Source: an uncultured Ilumatobacter sp.
Lineage (GTDB): Bacteria; Actinomycetota; Acidimicrobiia; Acidimicrobiales; Ilumatobacteraceae
Length of the DNA stretch: 64,000 nucleotides
Assembly: GCA_937905835.1 (NCBI GenBank)
Contig: CALCXK010000042.1
Span: 1-64,000, forward strand
Direction: 5' to 3'
Part shown: piece by piece, positions 32,644-41,453 of the stretch
Numbering within the stretch: the stretch's first letter is position 1
Layout of the letters: each line of letters starts with the position of its first letter
Position numbers and translations under genes: made by a program
The notes under the pieces: model-generated
The model's database searches: none
What the model was told of the DNA's origin: nothing
The model's input: only the letters and a program-made list of their open reading frames with translations

Positions 32644-33474
32644 ATGACCCAGCGAACGAACGACGGGCAAGAGATGACCACGATTGATCCAGCGAGAAGC
32701 GAGCTGCAAACGAGTGAACCGCCGTCGCCGTGTCGCTCGACTGGCACTCGTGCGACGCGTGTTGTCGGCGTTGCCTGTCTCGTAGCGATGGGATGGCTCA
32801 TCGCGTTCGGCCTGGGCTTCTCGCCGGCCGACCGTGACCAGAAGGAATCGGTTCGCATCCTCTACGTGCACGTCCCGACGATCTGGCTGGCCTACCTTGC
32901 CTTCGTTGTCACCGCTGTCTCGTCGGGTGCGTATTTGTTCACCAAGAAGCAGTCGCTGGGTTGGGACCGCGTTGCAGGTGCAAGTGCCGAAATTGGCGTG
33001 GCGTTCGTGGCAGTCACGCTTGCTGTCGGCTCGATGTGGGGTCGCCTCACCTGGGGTGTCTTCTGGCAGTGGGATGCACGGCTCACCACCACTGCGCTGC
33101 TGTTTGTCACCTACATCGGCTATCTCGCCGTGCGACGGCTCGGCGGGAGTCACCAGCAGCGCGCCAAGCGCAGTGCCGTGCTCGGCATGATCGCTGTCAT
33201 CGAAATTCCACTCGTTCACTTCAGCGTCAAGATGTGGCGGAGCCTCCACCAAGAGGCCACGGTTGCCAATCTCGACGGCGATACGAAGATGGACGGAATC
33301 ATGCTGTTCAGCCTGTTCGTCGGTGTCATGGCTTTCACCTTCCTCTATGCCTGGCTGATGCTGCACCGCACTCGCGCAATGGCGATGGAAGACATGCTCG
33401 AAGACCGCGGCCTCAACGACGCACTTGTTGCTCGTCGGGCCGAAGCAGTTGCCCAACAGAACGGAGCCCGCTGA
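32644..33474 (+). CDS. ccmC: Heme handling membrane protein CcmC
   Basis: 276 residues, six TM. The WWD domain is clear as WGVFWQWDARLT between TM segments, with the conserved His in the flanking loops (SVKMWRSLHQEATVA). CcmC binds heme at the periplasmic face and loads CcmE. It follows ccmB by 40 nt; its stop overlaps the ccmD start (TGATG). Confidence 0.92.
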   Translation: MTQRTNDGQEMTTIDPARSELQTSEPPSPCRSTGTRATRVVGVACLVAMGWLIAFGLGFSPADRDQKESVRILYVHVPTIWLAYLAFVVTAVSSGAYLFTKKQSLGWDRVAGASAEIGVAFVAVTLAVGSMWGRLTWGVFWQWDARLTTTALLFVTYIGYLAVRRLGGSHQQRAKRSAVLGMIAVIEIPLVHFSVKMWRSLHQEATVANLDGDTKMDGIMLFSLFVGVMAFTFLYAWLMLHRTRAMAMEDMLEDRGLNDALVARRAEAVAQQNGAR

Positions 33475-33608
33475 TGGAAGACGCCGGATTCATCCTCGGG
33501 AGCTATTTCCTGACCTTCGCCACGGTCGGCCTGTTCGCGTGGCGGACGATCCGGTCGGGGCGCAAGCTTGCCGATCAGATTCCCGACGAAGACAAGTACT
33601 GGCTGTAG
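33474..33608 (+). CDS. ccmD: CcmD-like small membrane protein
   Basis: 44 residues: one TM (GSYFLTFATVGLFAWRTI) followed by a basic/acidic tail, the usual CcmD size and topology. CcmD stabilises the CcmC-CcmE complex. The TGATG overlap with ccmC gives translational coupling. Sequence conservation in this family is low, so location is the main evidence. Confidence 0.75.
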   Translation: MEDAGFILGSYFLTFATVGLFAWRTIRSGRKLADQIPDEDKYWL

Positions 33609-33675
33609 CAAACTTTCATGAACGCACCGCCGCTCGCTGTGGTTTCCACTCCCCGAAATGAGATGCTCGCCTGAC

Positions 33676-34209
33676 ATGGCTGACCACGAGAAGCCCGAAC
33701 AGCACCCGACGAGTCCGATGGAGGGCTCCGACATGGACCTGTCCCCCCGGACCAATGTGGACGGCACCGCCGTTGGCATCAAACGTCAACGCAACGTCCT
33801 ACCGCTTATCGTGCTCGCGCTGGTCTTTGTTGCAGGTGGCGTGATCGTCACACAGTTCCTCACTTCAGCCGTCGACTACTACTGCAACGTCGACGAAGTG
33901 GGCGTGCGTGACGGGTGCGACGGCGACCGTCGAATCCGTCTGCAGGGCACTGTGGACCAGGGTTCGATCGAACTCGACAATGGCGTCACGGCGTTCACCA
34001 TCTCGTTCAATGGTCAGCGCCTGCCGGTGCGCTACGAGGGCGAGCCGGGCGGCATCTTCAAAGAGTGCATCCCCGTTGTCGTTCACGGCGTGATCGAAGA
34101 CGGCGCTCTTGTGGGCGACCGTGTCGAGGTGAAGCACTCCGACGAGTACGTCTCCGTGAACGACGAACGCGTCGCCGACGCCCAGGACCTCGGATGCCCG
34201 ACCGCGTAG
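33676..34209 (+). CDS. ccmE: Heme chaperone CcmE
   Basis: 177 residues. A signal anchor (VLPLIVLALVFVAGGVIVTQ) precedes the OB-fold: IRLQGTVDQGSIEL, VTAFTISFNGQRLPVRYEG, and the heme ligand region KHSDEYVS, where His and Tyr keep the H-x3-Y spacing of the covalent heme site. Two extra Cys (YYCNVDE and DGC) are unusual. CcmE carries heme from CcmC to CcmF. Start at MADHEKPEQH; the short tail after the site ends DLGCPTA. Confidence 0.9.
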   Translation: MADHEKPEQHPTSPMEGSDMDLSPRTNVDGTAVGIKRQRNVLPLIVLALVFVAGGVIVTQFLTSAVDYYCNVDEVGVRDGCDGDRRIRLQGTVDQGSIELDNGVTAFTISFNGQRLPVRYEGEPGGIFKECIPVVVHGVIEDGALVGDRVEVKHSDEYVSVNDERVADAQDLGCPTA

Positions 34210-34210
34210 C

Positions 34211-34239
34211 GGTCGCACTGTGCCAGGCACAGTGCGACC
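34211..34239. repeat. Dispersed palindrome, family B copy 1
   Basis: Perfect arms GGTCGCACTGTGCC (34211-34224) and GGCACAGTGCGACC (34226-34239) around a single A. It sits 1 nt after the ccmE stop and 7 nt before the ccmF start, inside the operon, so it would fold a strong hairpin in the mRNA. The same sequence recurs at 57227-57259. Confidence 0.75.
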
Positions 34240-34246
34240 AGGCGTC

Positions 34247-36268
34247 ATGATTGCGGCGTCCCTCAACTCGGCCCTCGGCCGCGCCGGGCTGATGCTGATG
34301 CTCGGTGCGTCGGTCTTCGGTGTGCTCGCTGTGCTGTACGGCGTCCGCAAGGGCGACACGAAGCTGCTCCGCCAGAGTCCGCGCTATGCGTGGCTCGCAC
34401 TTGCCGGCATTGTCTTGTCGGTGGTGATGATGCAGCGGGCACTCATCACCCGCGACTTCTCGATGGCCTACATCCAGCAGGTCGGTTCCCCCGACACGCC
34501 GGCGCTCTACAACGTGGCTGCGATGTGGTCGGCGCTCGAAGGCTCGATTCTGCTCTGGGCACTCGTGCTTGCTGGCTTCACCGCTGCCGTCGCTTGGCGA
34601 TTCCGCAAGCGCACCGACGATGTTCTCGTTGGCTGGGCGCTGATCGTGATGTTCGTGATCACCGCGTTCTTTGCACTGCTGAGTTTCGGCCCAGCGGATC
34701 CGTTTGGGAACGGTGTTGCAGGGTTCGATCCGTCGCAGGCACGCGGTCCCAACCCGCTGCTGCAGAACCACATCCTGGTGTTGTTCCACCCGCCGATCTT
34801 GTACCTCGGATTCGTCGGTTTCACCGTGCCGTTCGCCTTCGCGATCGCTGCCTTGGTCACTGGTCGGCTCGGCGAAGGCTGGCTACTCGAAACCCGTCGC
34901 TGGGCGCTGTTTTCGTGGGCATTCCTCACGATCGGGATTCTGCTCGGTGGCTGGTGGAGTTACGAAGTCCTCGGCTGGGGTGGTGTGTGGGCGTGGGATC
35001 CCGTCGAGAATGCTTCGCTGCTGCCCTGGTTGACCGGCACTGCCTATATCCATTCGGTTCTGGTGCAGGAACGCCGTGGCATGTTGCGCGTCTGGAACCT
35101 CAGCTTGTTGGTGGCGACGTTCGCGCTGACGATCCTCGGCACGTTCCTGACGCGATCGGGCGTGATTGAGTCGGTGCACGCATTCGGCGACGGACCGGTC
35201 GGCGCCTGGTTCCTGGCCTTCTTCGGCCTGATTGTGGCGGTATCGCTGGGGCTCATCGCATGGCGAGGCGACCGACTCCGCTCGCCCGGATCGATCGATT
35301 CACCGCTGTCGCGCGAGGGCGCCTTCCTCGCCAACAACGTGTTGTTCACGGTCTTCGCGTTCGTCGTGCTGCTTGGCACGCTGTTCCCGCTGCTCGTCGA
35401 GGTCCTTGACGACCGTCGAACCATCGTCGGCGCGCCCTACTTCGACCGGCTGAGCATGCCGATCGGACTCATGCTGCTGTTCCTGATGGCGATCGCTCCG
35501 GTGCTGCCGTGGCGCAAGGCTTCGACAGAATTGCTGCGTGACCGATTGTTCTGGCCCGCGTGGGCTGGCGCTGGCGCGCTGGTCGTGTCGGTGGCCGTCG
35601 GCGCGACCGGATGGGCGCCGCTCGTCGCCTTTGCCCTTGGTGGCTTTGCCAGTGGCGCAGCAGTTCGTCAGATCGCACTCGCGAGTCGGCGACAGGGTTG
35701 GCGCGGTTTCGTGGGACGCGCGAACGGTGGCATGGTTGTCCACATCGGCGTCATCATGATCGCCGTGGCGCTCGCATCGTCGAACAGCTTCACGCACGCG
35801 ACGCGGCTCCAGCTCGAGCAGAACGTCGTGCAGGAGTGGGCCGGCCACACCTTCGAACTCACCTCGCTGACGGAAAACACCAGCCAGGCGGGCCAGAGCG
35901 CACTCGAGGCGCGGGTCGTTCTCGACGGGGGCAAGACAATCGTCCCGGCGATCACGACGTATCTCAACATTGGTTTCGACGTGCCGACGCCTGGGGTGAG
36001 GACCGGCCTCACCAACGACGTGTACCTGACCCTCGAGCAGGGTTCGCAGCCCGGCGATACGTCGGTCTCCATCCAAGTCTTTGTCCGGCCGATGATCCTG
36101 TGGCTTTGGATCGGCGGCCTGGTCATGGCGATCGGCACACTGCTCGCTGCATTCCCCGGCAAGAAACGACGCCGCGCCACCGATCCGGTGTCGGCACCGA
36201 TCGCCACTGGCAACGCCGATGTGCAGCGTCATGACGGCGAACCAGAACCCGTCGAGGCCAGCGCATGA
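34247..36268 (+). CDS. ccmF: Heme lyase CcmF
   Basis: 673 residues, about 15 TM. The WWD heme domain is YEVLGWGGVWAWDPVENASL then LPWLTGTAYIHS, and flanking conserved segments HPPILYLGFVGFTVPFA and FLTRSGVIESVHAF match CcmF. The C-terminal periplasmic domain has FELTSLTENT and ends in TM plus a charged tail. CcmF ligates heme to the CxxCH of apocytochromes with CcmH. Starts at the ATG 34247, 7 nt after the palindrome. Confidence 0.95.
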   Translation: MIAASLNSALGRAGLMLMLGASVFGVLAVLYGVRKGDTKLLRQSPRYAWLALAGIVLSVVMMQRALITRDFSMAYIQQVGSPDTPALYNVAAMWSALEGSILLWALVLAGFTAAVAWRFRKRTDDVLVGWALIVMFVITAFFALLSFGPADPFGNGVAGFDPSQARGPNPLLQNHILVLFHPPILYLGFVGFTVPFAFAIAALVTGRLGEGWLLETRRWALFSWAFLTIGILLGGWWSYEVLGWGGVWAWDPVENASLLPWLTGTAYIHSVLVQERRGMLRVWNLSLLVATFALTILGTFLTRSGVIESVHAFGDGPVGAWFLAFFGLIVAVSLGLIAWRGDRLRSPGSIDSPLSREGAFLANNVLFTVFAFVVLLGTLFPLLVEVLDDRRTIVGAPYFDRLSMPIGLMLLFLMAIAPVLPWRKASTELLRDRLFWPAWAGAGALVVSVAVGATGWAPLVAFALGGFASGAAVRQIALASRRQGWRGFVGRANGGMVVHIGVIMIAVALASSNSFTHATRLQLEQNVVQEWAGHTFELTSLTENTSQAGQSALEARVVLDGGKTIVPAITTYLNIGFDVPTPGVRTGLTNDVYLTLEQGSQPGDTSVSIQVFVRPMILWLWIGGLVMAIGTLLAAFPGKKRRRATDPVSAPIATGNADVQRHDGEPEPVEASA

Positions 36269-36855
36269 CGGAGGTCAGCGACGATCTGATCGATGTGGGA
36301 GAGCAGCGTCGGAACCGAGTCGCGCCGTGGATTGCGATGGCTATTGCCATTTCGATGATCGCTCTTTTCGTCGTTCTGATTGGTGCTGACCCCGGGGGCG
36401 GAAAGGACGCCCAGTCGCCGCTGCTCGGTCGGCCAGCACCGGAGGCAACTGGCACCTTGATGGATGGCGGCAACTTTGATCTGTCGCAGCGCAAGGGCAG
36501 TTGGGTCCTCCTCAACTTCTTTCGAGCCGACTGTGTTCCGTGCATCCAAGAGCACCCCGCCCTCGTCGACTTCAACGAGCAGCAGGCAGAGTTGGGAATT
36601 GACGGCGCCGAGTTCTACTCGATCGTCGTCGACGACAGCCGCGAGGATGTCGAAGAATTCTTTGCCGACAACGGCGGCGATTGGCCAGTCGTGCTCGATC
36701 ACCAGTTGATCGACGTTGCCTTCGGCGTTGCCCTCGTACCCGAGACGTGGTTCATCGATCCGAGTGGCATCGTTCAGGCCCGGATCATCAGCCGGGTGTC
36801 AGCCGAACGACTGAACATCACGATGCAGCAGTTGCGCGAGGTCGATGCCGAATGA
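36265..36855 (+). CDS. ccmG: Thioredoxin-like thiol:disulfide oxidoreductase CcmG/ResA
   Basis: 196 residues. An N-terminal anchor (VAPWIAMAIAISMIALFVVLI) and a periplasmic thioredoxin fold with the redox motif FRADCVPCIQEHP (C-x2-C). VPETWFIDPSGIVQARI is typical of CcmG/TlpA. It keeps the apocytochrome heme-binding Cys reduced. ATGA overlap with ccmF. Followed 1 nt later by the family A palindrome. Confidence 0.88.
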   Translation: MTEVSDDLIDVGEQRRNRVAPWIAMAIAISMIALFVVLIGADPGGGKDAQSPLLGRPAPEATGTLMDGGNFDLSQRKGSWVLLNFFRADCVPCIQEHPALVDFNEQQAELGIDGAEFYSIVVDDSREDVEEFFADNGGDWPVVLDHQLIDVAFGVALVPETWFIDPSGIVQARIISRVSAERLNITMQQLREVDAE

Positions 36856-36856
36856 T

Positions 36857-36885
36857 GTCCCATTTTGACCCGAGGGAAAGTGGAC
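36857..36885. repeat. Dispersed palindrome, family A copy 2
   Basis: Arms GTCCCATTT and AAAGTGGAC (two mismatches) with core TTTTGACCCGAGGG. It lies 1 nt after the ccmG stop and 30 nt before the ccmH start, in the same orientation relative to the downstream gene as the other copies. Confidence 0.7.
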
Positions 36886-36915
36886 CGGCAAAGTGGACAG
36901 TGGAGCGCGGCTCGA

Positions 36916-37404
36916 ATGACTGACCTGAATCGGCGGATTAAGTCGTGGCCGAGTTGGGTCGTGTTGCTGATTGTCGTTGCGTCGGTGCTCGCAATTGGGT
37001 CGACCCGCAGCGCTGGCCCGCAAACGCAGGAAGAACGAATCGACGCAGTTGCTCGTCGGGTCGCTTGCCCGGTCTGTAACGGTGAGAGCGTTTTCGAGTC
37101 GCGCAACCGGGCCTCCCGGGCGATTCGCAACGAAATCACCGACCTCGTCCGATCGACCGCGGCCACTGACGACCAGATCATTGCGGGGCTCGAGAACACC
37201 TACGGCGCCGACGTGCTCCTCGTTCCGAAGGCGACCGGATTCGACGCACTGATCTGGGTCTTGCCAGCCGTTGCCTTCGTGCTCGGTGTCGCTGGGCTGG
37301 CGTTCGCCTTCCGGCGATGGAAGTTGCAGGCCGACGCGAGTACCGACCCAACCAGCGCTGACCGCGACATCGTTGCGGCAGCGTTGCGCGATCGCGATAA
37401 ATGA
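36916..37404 (+). CDS. ccmH: Apocytochrome thiol protein CcmH (CycL)
   Basis: 162 residues. An N-terminal TM, then the redox motif RRVACPVCNGESVFESRN (C-P-V-C), as in CcmH/NrfF L-R-C-x2-C, and a C-terminal TM (LIWVLPAVAFVLGVAGLAF). It reduces the apocytochrome with CcmG and presents it to CcmF. The start MTDLNRRIK at 36916 fits; stop overlaps the next gene (ATGA). Confidence 0.9.
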   Translation: MTDLNRRIKSWPSWVVLLIVVASVLAIGSTRSAGPQTQEERIDAVARRVACPVCNGESVFESRNRASRAIRNEITDLVRSTAATDDQIIAGLENTYGADVLLVPKATGFDALIWVLPAVAFVLGVAGLAFAFRRWKLQADASTDPTSADRDIVAAALRDRDK

Positions 37405-38237
37405 ACGCGATGACCGACCCCGACGCTGAGCAGAATGAGGCCGATGGCTCCAGCGCGCCCGGCCAGCCGGTCACGCCGTTGCGAAGCGGCGCCTACCTCG
37501 AACGGATCGCTGAGTTGGAAGAAGAACGGCGCTTTCTTCTGCGCTCGCTCGACGATCTGGAGCGGGAATACGACGCAGGCGATGTCGACGATGCCGACTA
37601 CGAGACTCTCCGAGACGGCTACACCGTTCGCGCTGCGGCGGTGCTACGTGAGATCGATTCGGGCAAGTCGCGGCTCGCTTCCAAGAAGCCTCGCCGTTGG
37701 GGACGCTTCATGATGACCAGCACTGCAGTGCTTGCAGTAGGGATCGGGATTGGATTCGCACTCGCGAACGCGTTCGGTGAGCGCGGCGCAGGCCAGGAGA
37801 TCACCGGCTTCGACCCGGGCAACGATGCACGCGTCGTACTCGCCTCGGCCCGTGACGCCTTACACGAAGGTGACTTTGTGCTCGCCAATGCGCTCTTTGC
37901 GCGAGTCGTCCAGACGGAGCGTGAGCGTGAGGTCGACAACGTCGAGGCGATCACATACTTTGGATGGACCCTTGCGCTCCAGTCCGTGCGGGACCCTGAC
38001 GCCGAATCATCGGACCAGCGGCTCGATGCTGCTCGTGTTGCGTTACGCCAGGCGATTCAGCTCGACGACGACTACGCCGACCCGAACTGTTTCCTCGCAA
38101 TCATTGAGTTCAACTTCTTCGACGACGCCGACGCGGCGCTTCCGTTCGTTACTGCGTGCGAGGAGAAGAACCCGACCTCTGACATGGAACAACTCGTCGG
38201 TGGATTTGCTGCCGAGATCCGCGCCGCAGCGAGCTGA
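37401..38237 (+). CDS. ccmI: CcmI-like TPR-containing protein
   Basis: 278 residues. The N-terminal coiled coil (RIAELEEERRFLLRSLDDLE) and a TM (FMMTSTAVLAVGIGIGFAL) are followed by TPR-like helices (ARDALHEGDFVLANALFARV and TYFGWTLALQ). In System I, CcmI chaperones apocytochrome c through C-terminal TPRs. Last gene of the operon; nothing else of the ccm set follows in the 117-nt gap to the phosphatase. Confidence 0.8.
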   Translation: MNAMTDPDAEQNEADGSSAPGQPVTPLRSGAYLERIAELEEERRFLLRSLDDLEREYDAGDVDDADYETLRDGYTVRAAAVLREIDSGKSRLASKKPRRWGRFMMTSTAVLAVGIGIGFALANAFGERGAGQEITGFDPGNDARVVLASARDALHEGDFVLANALFARVVQTEREREVDNVEAITYFGWTLALQSVRDPDAESSDQRLDAARVALRQAIQLDDDYADPNCFLAIIEFNFFDDADAALPFVTACEEKNPTSDMEQLVGGFAAEIRAAAS

Positions 38238-38354
38238 CATACAACGCCGCGACAGGTGCTGTGGTATCTCAGTAAGCGCGATCCCTTCGTTGCCCGGGCC
38301 CGGTGGCTTTGGTGAGGCAATGGCCAACGCTCCCGTCGGCTGCTCCTACGTCGA

Positions 38355-38849
38355 CTACTTCTTTGTCGATTTGGCAGAGAGGACGGGTGGCGGCCAGACC
38401 TTGCCTCGCGTGATCCGATCGCCCTTGCGACGTAGGACCCACACACTTGCCTTGCCCCAGTCGGGAGGGGTCTCGACTTCCATGCCGCGGCGTACGAGTG
38501 CATTGATGACGGCAGGGATGATGTCGCCGTGGCTGCAGAGCACGGAGCCGTCTTCGACCTCGTTGATCAGAGCGAGGACCGGCTCGAACGGCTCGTCTTC
38601 GAAGAGCCGCTGCTCTGGCTGAACGGGAAGCCCGGCGAGTTGGCCGAGCGGCTCGAGGGTCTGCATGCATCGCACGTACGGGCTCGCGTAGAGCGCCGTG
38701 ATGTTCTTCTTTGACAAGCGCCTCGCCACTGCCTGAGATTGCTTCCAGCCGGTCTTGCTCAGCGGCCGGTCGACGTCCTGGCCGTTCCAGACCCGTCGTT
38801 CGCCCGCCTTCGAGTGACGGATGAGATAGATCTCGGCCGATTTGCCCAT
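38355..38849 (-). CDS. Histidine phosphatase (SixA-like)
   Basis: 164 residues. The catalytic R-H-S signature is IYLIRHSKAGERR, the second His lies in VLCSHGDIIPAVI, with RLSKKNITALYASPYVRCMQT between. Single-domain branch of the histidine phosphatase superfamily; SixA removes phosphate from His on signalling proteins, but substrates here are unknown. GAGGA lies upstream of the ATG at 38849. Ends convergent with ccmI. Confidence 0.82.
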   Translation of the reverse strand: MGKSAEIYLIRHSKAGERRVWNGQDVDRPLSKTGWKQSQAVARRLSKKNITALYASPYVRCMQTLEPLGQLAGLPVQPEQRLFEDEPFEPVLALINEVEDGSVLCSHGDIIPAVINALVRRGMEVETPPDWGKASVWVLRRKGDRITRGKVWPPPVLSAKSTKK

Positions 38850-38863
38850 CGTGAAGTCCTCGC

Positions 38864-39682
38864 TCAGGTCTCGCCGGTGAGCGAACGGTGGCGGGCAGTC
38901 AACTGCCGGGAGAACGTGATGAACGCCGCAGCCGCGATCAGACTGCCAACTGCACTGATCATCGTGACCGCGGAGCTGGTGTCAGCGAATCGCTCGGCGA
39001 CGGCCTCGGTGCTGGTGTCGCCGAAACCTGTGAAGACCGAGTTGGCCGACACGCCGAGCATGACTAATGGCAGCAGCCCGAAGAACAGCCACCAGATCAG
39101 CAGCAACGGGTTGTCCTTTGAGCCACCCGAAGCAGCATCGCTGGCTGCAGCGCGAGGATTGGATTTATTCCACTGTTCGCGCAGCATCAACGCCGGGATG
39201 ACGATCAAAACGCCGGGCGGGAGCATCCACCCGAAGATGGCGAACAGCGGATGCCAGGTCGTGGACATGCCGTACTTGCGCAAGTTCGACGTGATTCGGA
39301 ACATCCAGATCATCACGAGGATGGCGCCGGCGATCATGGCAACCCCGGCGACGGCTGAGATCGTCGAGGACGACACAATGCTGTCTTCAAACTCGGAGCG
39401 TGTTGCTGTTCCCTTGATGAAGTCAGTCGCTTTGGACTGCAAGGACGACTGGACGAATCCGTTAACGATGGCGCCGACGCCGGCGATGGCGACCATCATC
39501 GTGATCGCGGTCGACAGGCCGCCGATCCGGCTGACCTGCTGTGTCTGAGTTGGGGCGTTGCCGTAGTCCGGGTAACCCGGGGGCGGAGCCATGTTCCTCG
39601 GTGGCGGCGGCGGTGGAGTCAAAGCCGGCGGTGGCGGTGGCGGGTTTGACGGTTGGTGATCGGGTGGGGGCATATCGCTCAC
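38864..39682 (-). CDS. DUF4328-type membrane protein with proline-rich N-terminus
   Basis: 272 residues. The start GTG at 39682 lies 7 nt after TAGCTT; a TTG at 39691 is less likely. The first 50 residues are Pro-rich (PPPPPPALTPPPPPPRN), then four hydrophobic segments, with the DUF4328 block FRITSNLRKYGMSTTWHPLF and FGWMLPPGVLIVIPALMLRE. Function unknown; similar proteins occur through Actinomycetota. 14 nt from the phosphatase on the same strand. Confidence 0.8.
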   Translation of the reverse strand: MSDMPPPDHQPSNPPPPPPALTPPPPPPRNMAPPPGYPDYGNAPTQTQQVSRIGGLSTAITMMVAIAGVGAIVNGFVQSSLQSKATDFIKGTATRSEFEDSIVSSSTISAVAGVAMIAGAILVMIWMFRITSNLRKYGMSTTWHPLFAIFGWMLPPGVLIVIPALMLREQWNKSNPRAAASDAASGGSKDNPLLLIWWLFFGLLPLVMLGVSANSVFTGFGDTSTEAVAERFADTSSAVTMISAVGSLIAAAAFITFSRQLTARHRSLTGET

Positions 39683-39758
39683 CCGGACCAAGCTACCCGC
39701 GACCCATTCACTCGTCCCTCTCAGATCATGGGTGGTGGTGACGTTGCGAGCTCATCCG

Positions 39759-41444
39759 CTATTTCGCCTCGGACCAGCGCGTGATGATGCTGGTGTCGCT
39801 CACGAACCGGACCGGCTGGTTGCCTGCCCGATCACGTGGTGCCCAGCGATGAGCGGCCTCCTGCAGGCAACGATCAAGAAGAGCGGCTGCGTCGGGGCCA
39901 TTCTGCTCGGGCACGTGGATCAGGACTTCGTCATGGAGGCAGAGGACGATCTGCGCACCGAGGGTTCGGCCGCGGGCGCGCATCAACACAGCCCAGGTCT
40001 TGAAGAACTCGGCGGCCGCACCCTGGACCATCGCATTGCGTCCGTAGCGGCCCCGTGCCGCAGCGCGTGAGCGGGCGTCGCGTTCGCTGACTTCGTTCGT
40101 GTTCGTCGAACTCATCCGGATCAGCCGGCCGCCGTAGGTGCGGAGGTCGTTGCTGCCCTGTGCTGATCGTTCTGCGGCTGCGAGGTAGCCCATGGCCACC
40201 GGGTATTCGCGCTCCAAGCTGCGTAGCGCCTCGGCGCCCTTGCCGGTGGTCTGCCCATACATCGCGCCGAGCACGGCGACCTTGGCGATCTCGCGCTCCA
40301 CCCGGAGTTGTTCCGCAACGGGCGCGTACATATCGTCCTCCTGAGTCGCCGCTGCGAGCTTGGGATCGCCCGCCACGGCAGCGAGAATTCGTGGCTCGAT
40401 CTGCCCGAGGTCGGCGCGCACGAACACGTGACCCGGTTCGGCTGCGATGGCAGGGCGGAGTTCGGCGGGCATGTTGTGCAGCCCGACGGTCGCCGTCATC
40501 CGCCCGGCTGCGCCATCCGAACCCGACCAGGAACCGTGCAGGCGTGACTGGCCCGACAGATTGGCGGCGATGTTGTCGTCAATCCACTGGAAGCCGAATG
40601 TCGTCAGAATGCGCTCGGCGCGTCGCCAGGCCATGAGCGGTCCGACGATCGGGTGGGTATCGCGGAGTGCCTCGAGCCGCCAGGCTCGGGTGTCGGGCAC
40701 CTCGATTCCGACCCGTCGGAGTAGCGACTTGACCTGATCGGGGCTGCGCAGGTCGAAGGTCGAACCAGCGGGAAGATGTTGGAGCACTTCAGCGTCGCGC
40801 CGAGCGAGCTCGGCGTTGGCTTCCCCGGCAGTCGTCGGTCGTGGCCCGACAAAGCCGGCCACGATCGATTCGCCGGTACTGAGCTCGAATGGAAGACCAT
40901 CGACTTCCATCTCGGCGCACAGCAGCTCGCAAGCGGACTCGGAAAAAACCGTTGCCTCGGAATGGATGAGCGGAACCTGGAGCTGCTGCGCCATGACGGC
41001 CAGCTCGGCCCAGCGGAGGGCCCGGCCGGTGGTGTTGCTCCACTCGCCACCGACCCACTCCGGGCGGAGATGTCCGTCGGGACCAACCGGTTCGTCAGGG
41101 TCGCCGCTGTCGATTGCCTGTGAGAAGAGGTCGACGTGCGCCCAAGTCGGGATCGTCGCTGCATCGAGGTCATGGAGAAGGGCCCAGATCTGTTCCGGGC
41201 CAGAATTCCAGCCGCCGAAGATCAGTCGATGTGTTGCTGAGAGATCCCAGCACCGCCCGGGCCGGATGTTCGCTTCGACCAACTGTCGTGCCGTCGACTT
41301 ATTCCACCAGACCCATCGAGGCGATTCTTCTGCCTCGATGCGGGCAACCTCGCGAATGTCGACAACCCGGCCGGTGACGCCTGGTTCGACAACTGCCGCG
41401 ACACCTTCGTCGGTGATCGCAAGACCGATCAGTTCGCCTGCCAT
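39759..41444 (-). CDS. PolA-like bifunctional exonuclease/DNA polymerase
   Basis: 561 residues: the actinobacterial short family with a proofreading-like N-terminus and a family A polymerase domain, but no 5' nuclease. Motif A is RADLGQIEPRILA, motif B REIAKVAVLGAMYGQTTG and motif C LCLHDEVLIHVP. The N-terminal half (to about residue 200) lacks a clear DEDD tetrad. The Phe normally in motif B is Leu here. It could be a repair polymerase. 9 nt downstream of the zincin stop, 75 nt from DUF4328. Confidence 0.85.
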   Translation of the reverse strand: MAGELIGLAITDEGVAAVVEPGVTGRVVDIREVARIEAEESPRWVWWNKSTARQLVEANIRPGRCWDLSATHRLIFGGWNSGPEQIWALLHDLDAATIPTWAHVDLFSQAIDSGDPDEPVGPDGHLRPEWVGGEWSNTTGRALRWAELAVMAQQLQVPLIHSEATVFSESACELLCAEMEVDGLPFELSTGESIVAGFVGPRPTTAGEANAELARRDAEVLQHLPAGSTFDLRSPDQVKSLLRRVGIEVPDTRAWRLEALRDTHPIVGPLMAWRRAERILTTFGFQWIDDNIAANLSGQSRLHGSWSGSDGAAGRMTATVGLHNMPAELRPAIAAEPGHVFVRADLGQIEPRILAAVAGDPKLAAATQEDDMYAPVAEQLRVEREIAKVAVLGAMYGQTTGKGAEALRSLEREYPVAMGYLAAAERSAQGSNDLRTYGGRLIRMSSTNTNEVSERDARSRAAARGRYGRNAMVQGAAAEFFKTWAVLMRARGRTLGAQIVLCLHDEVLIHVPEQNGPDAAALLDRCLQEAAHRWAPRDRAGNQPVRFVSDTSIITRWSEAK

Positions 41445-41453
41445 CGAATCGGA

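Noticed and set aside
32395..33456. 353-codon minus-strand frame opposite ccmB/ccmC
   Set aside because: Composition is shadow-like and both ccm proteins are clearly real in the plus strand.
38238..38354. Hairpin-like GCCCGGGC in the ccmI to phosphatase gap as a terminator
   Set aside because: The stem is short and no T-tract follows; not better than chance in GC-rich DNA.
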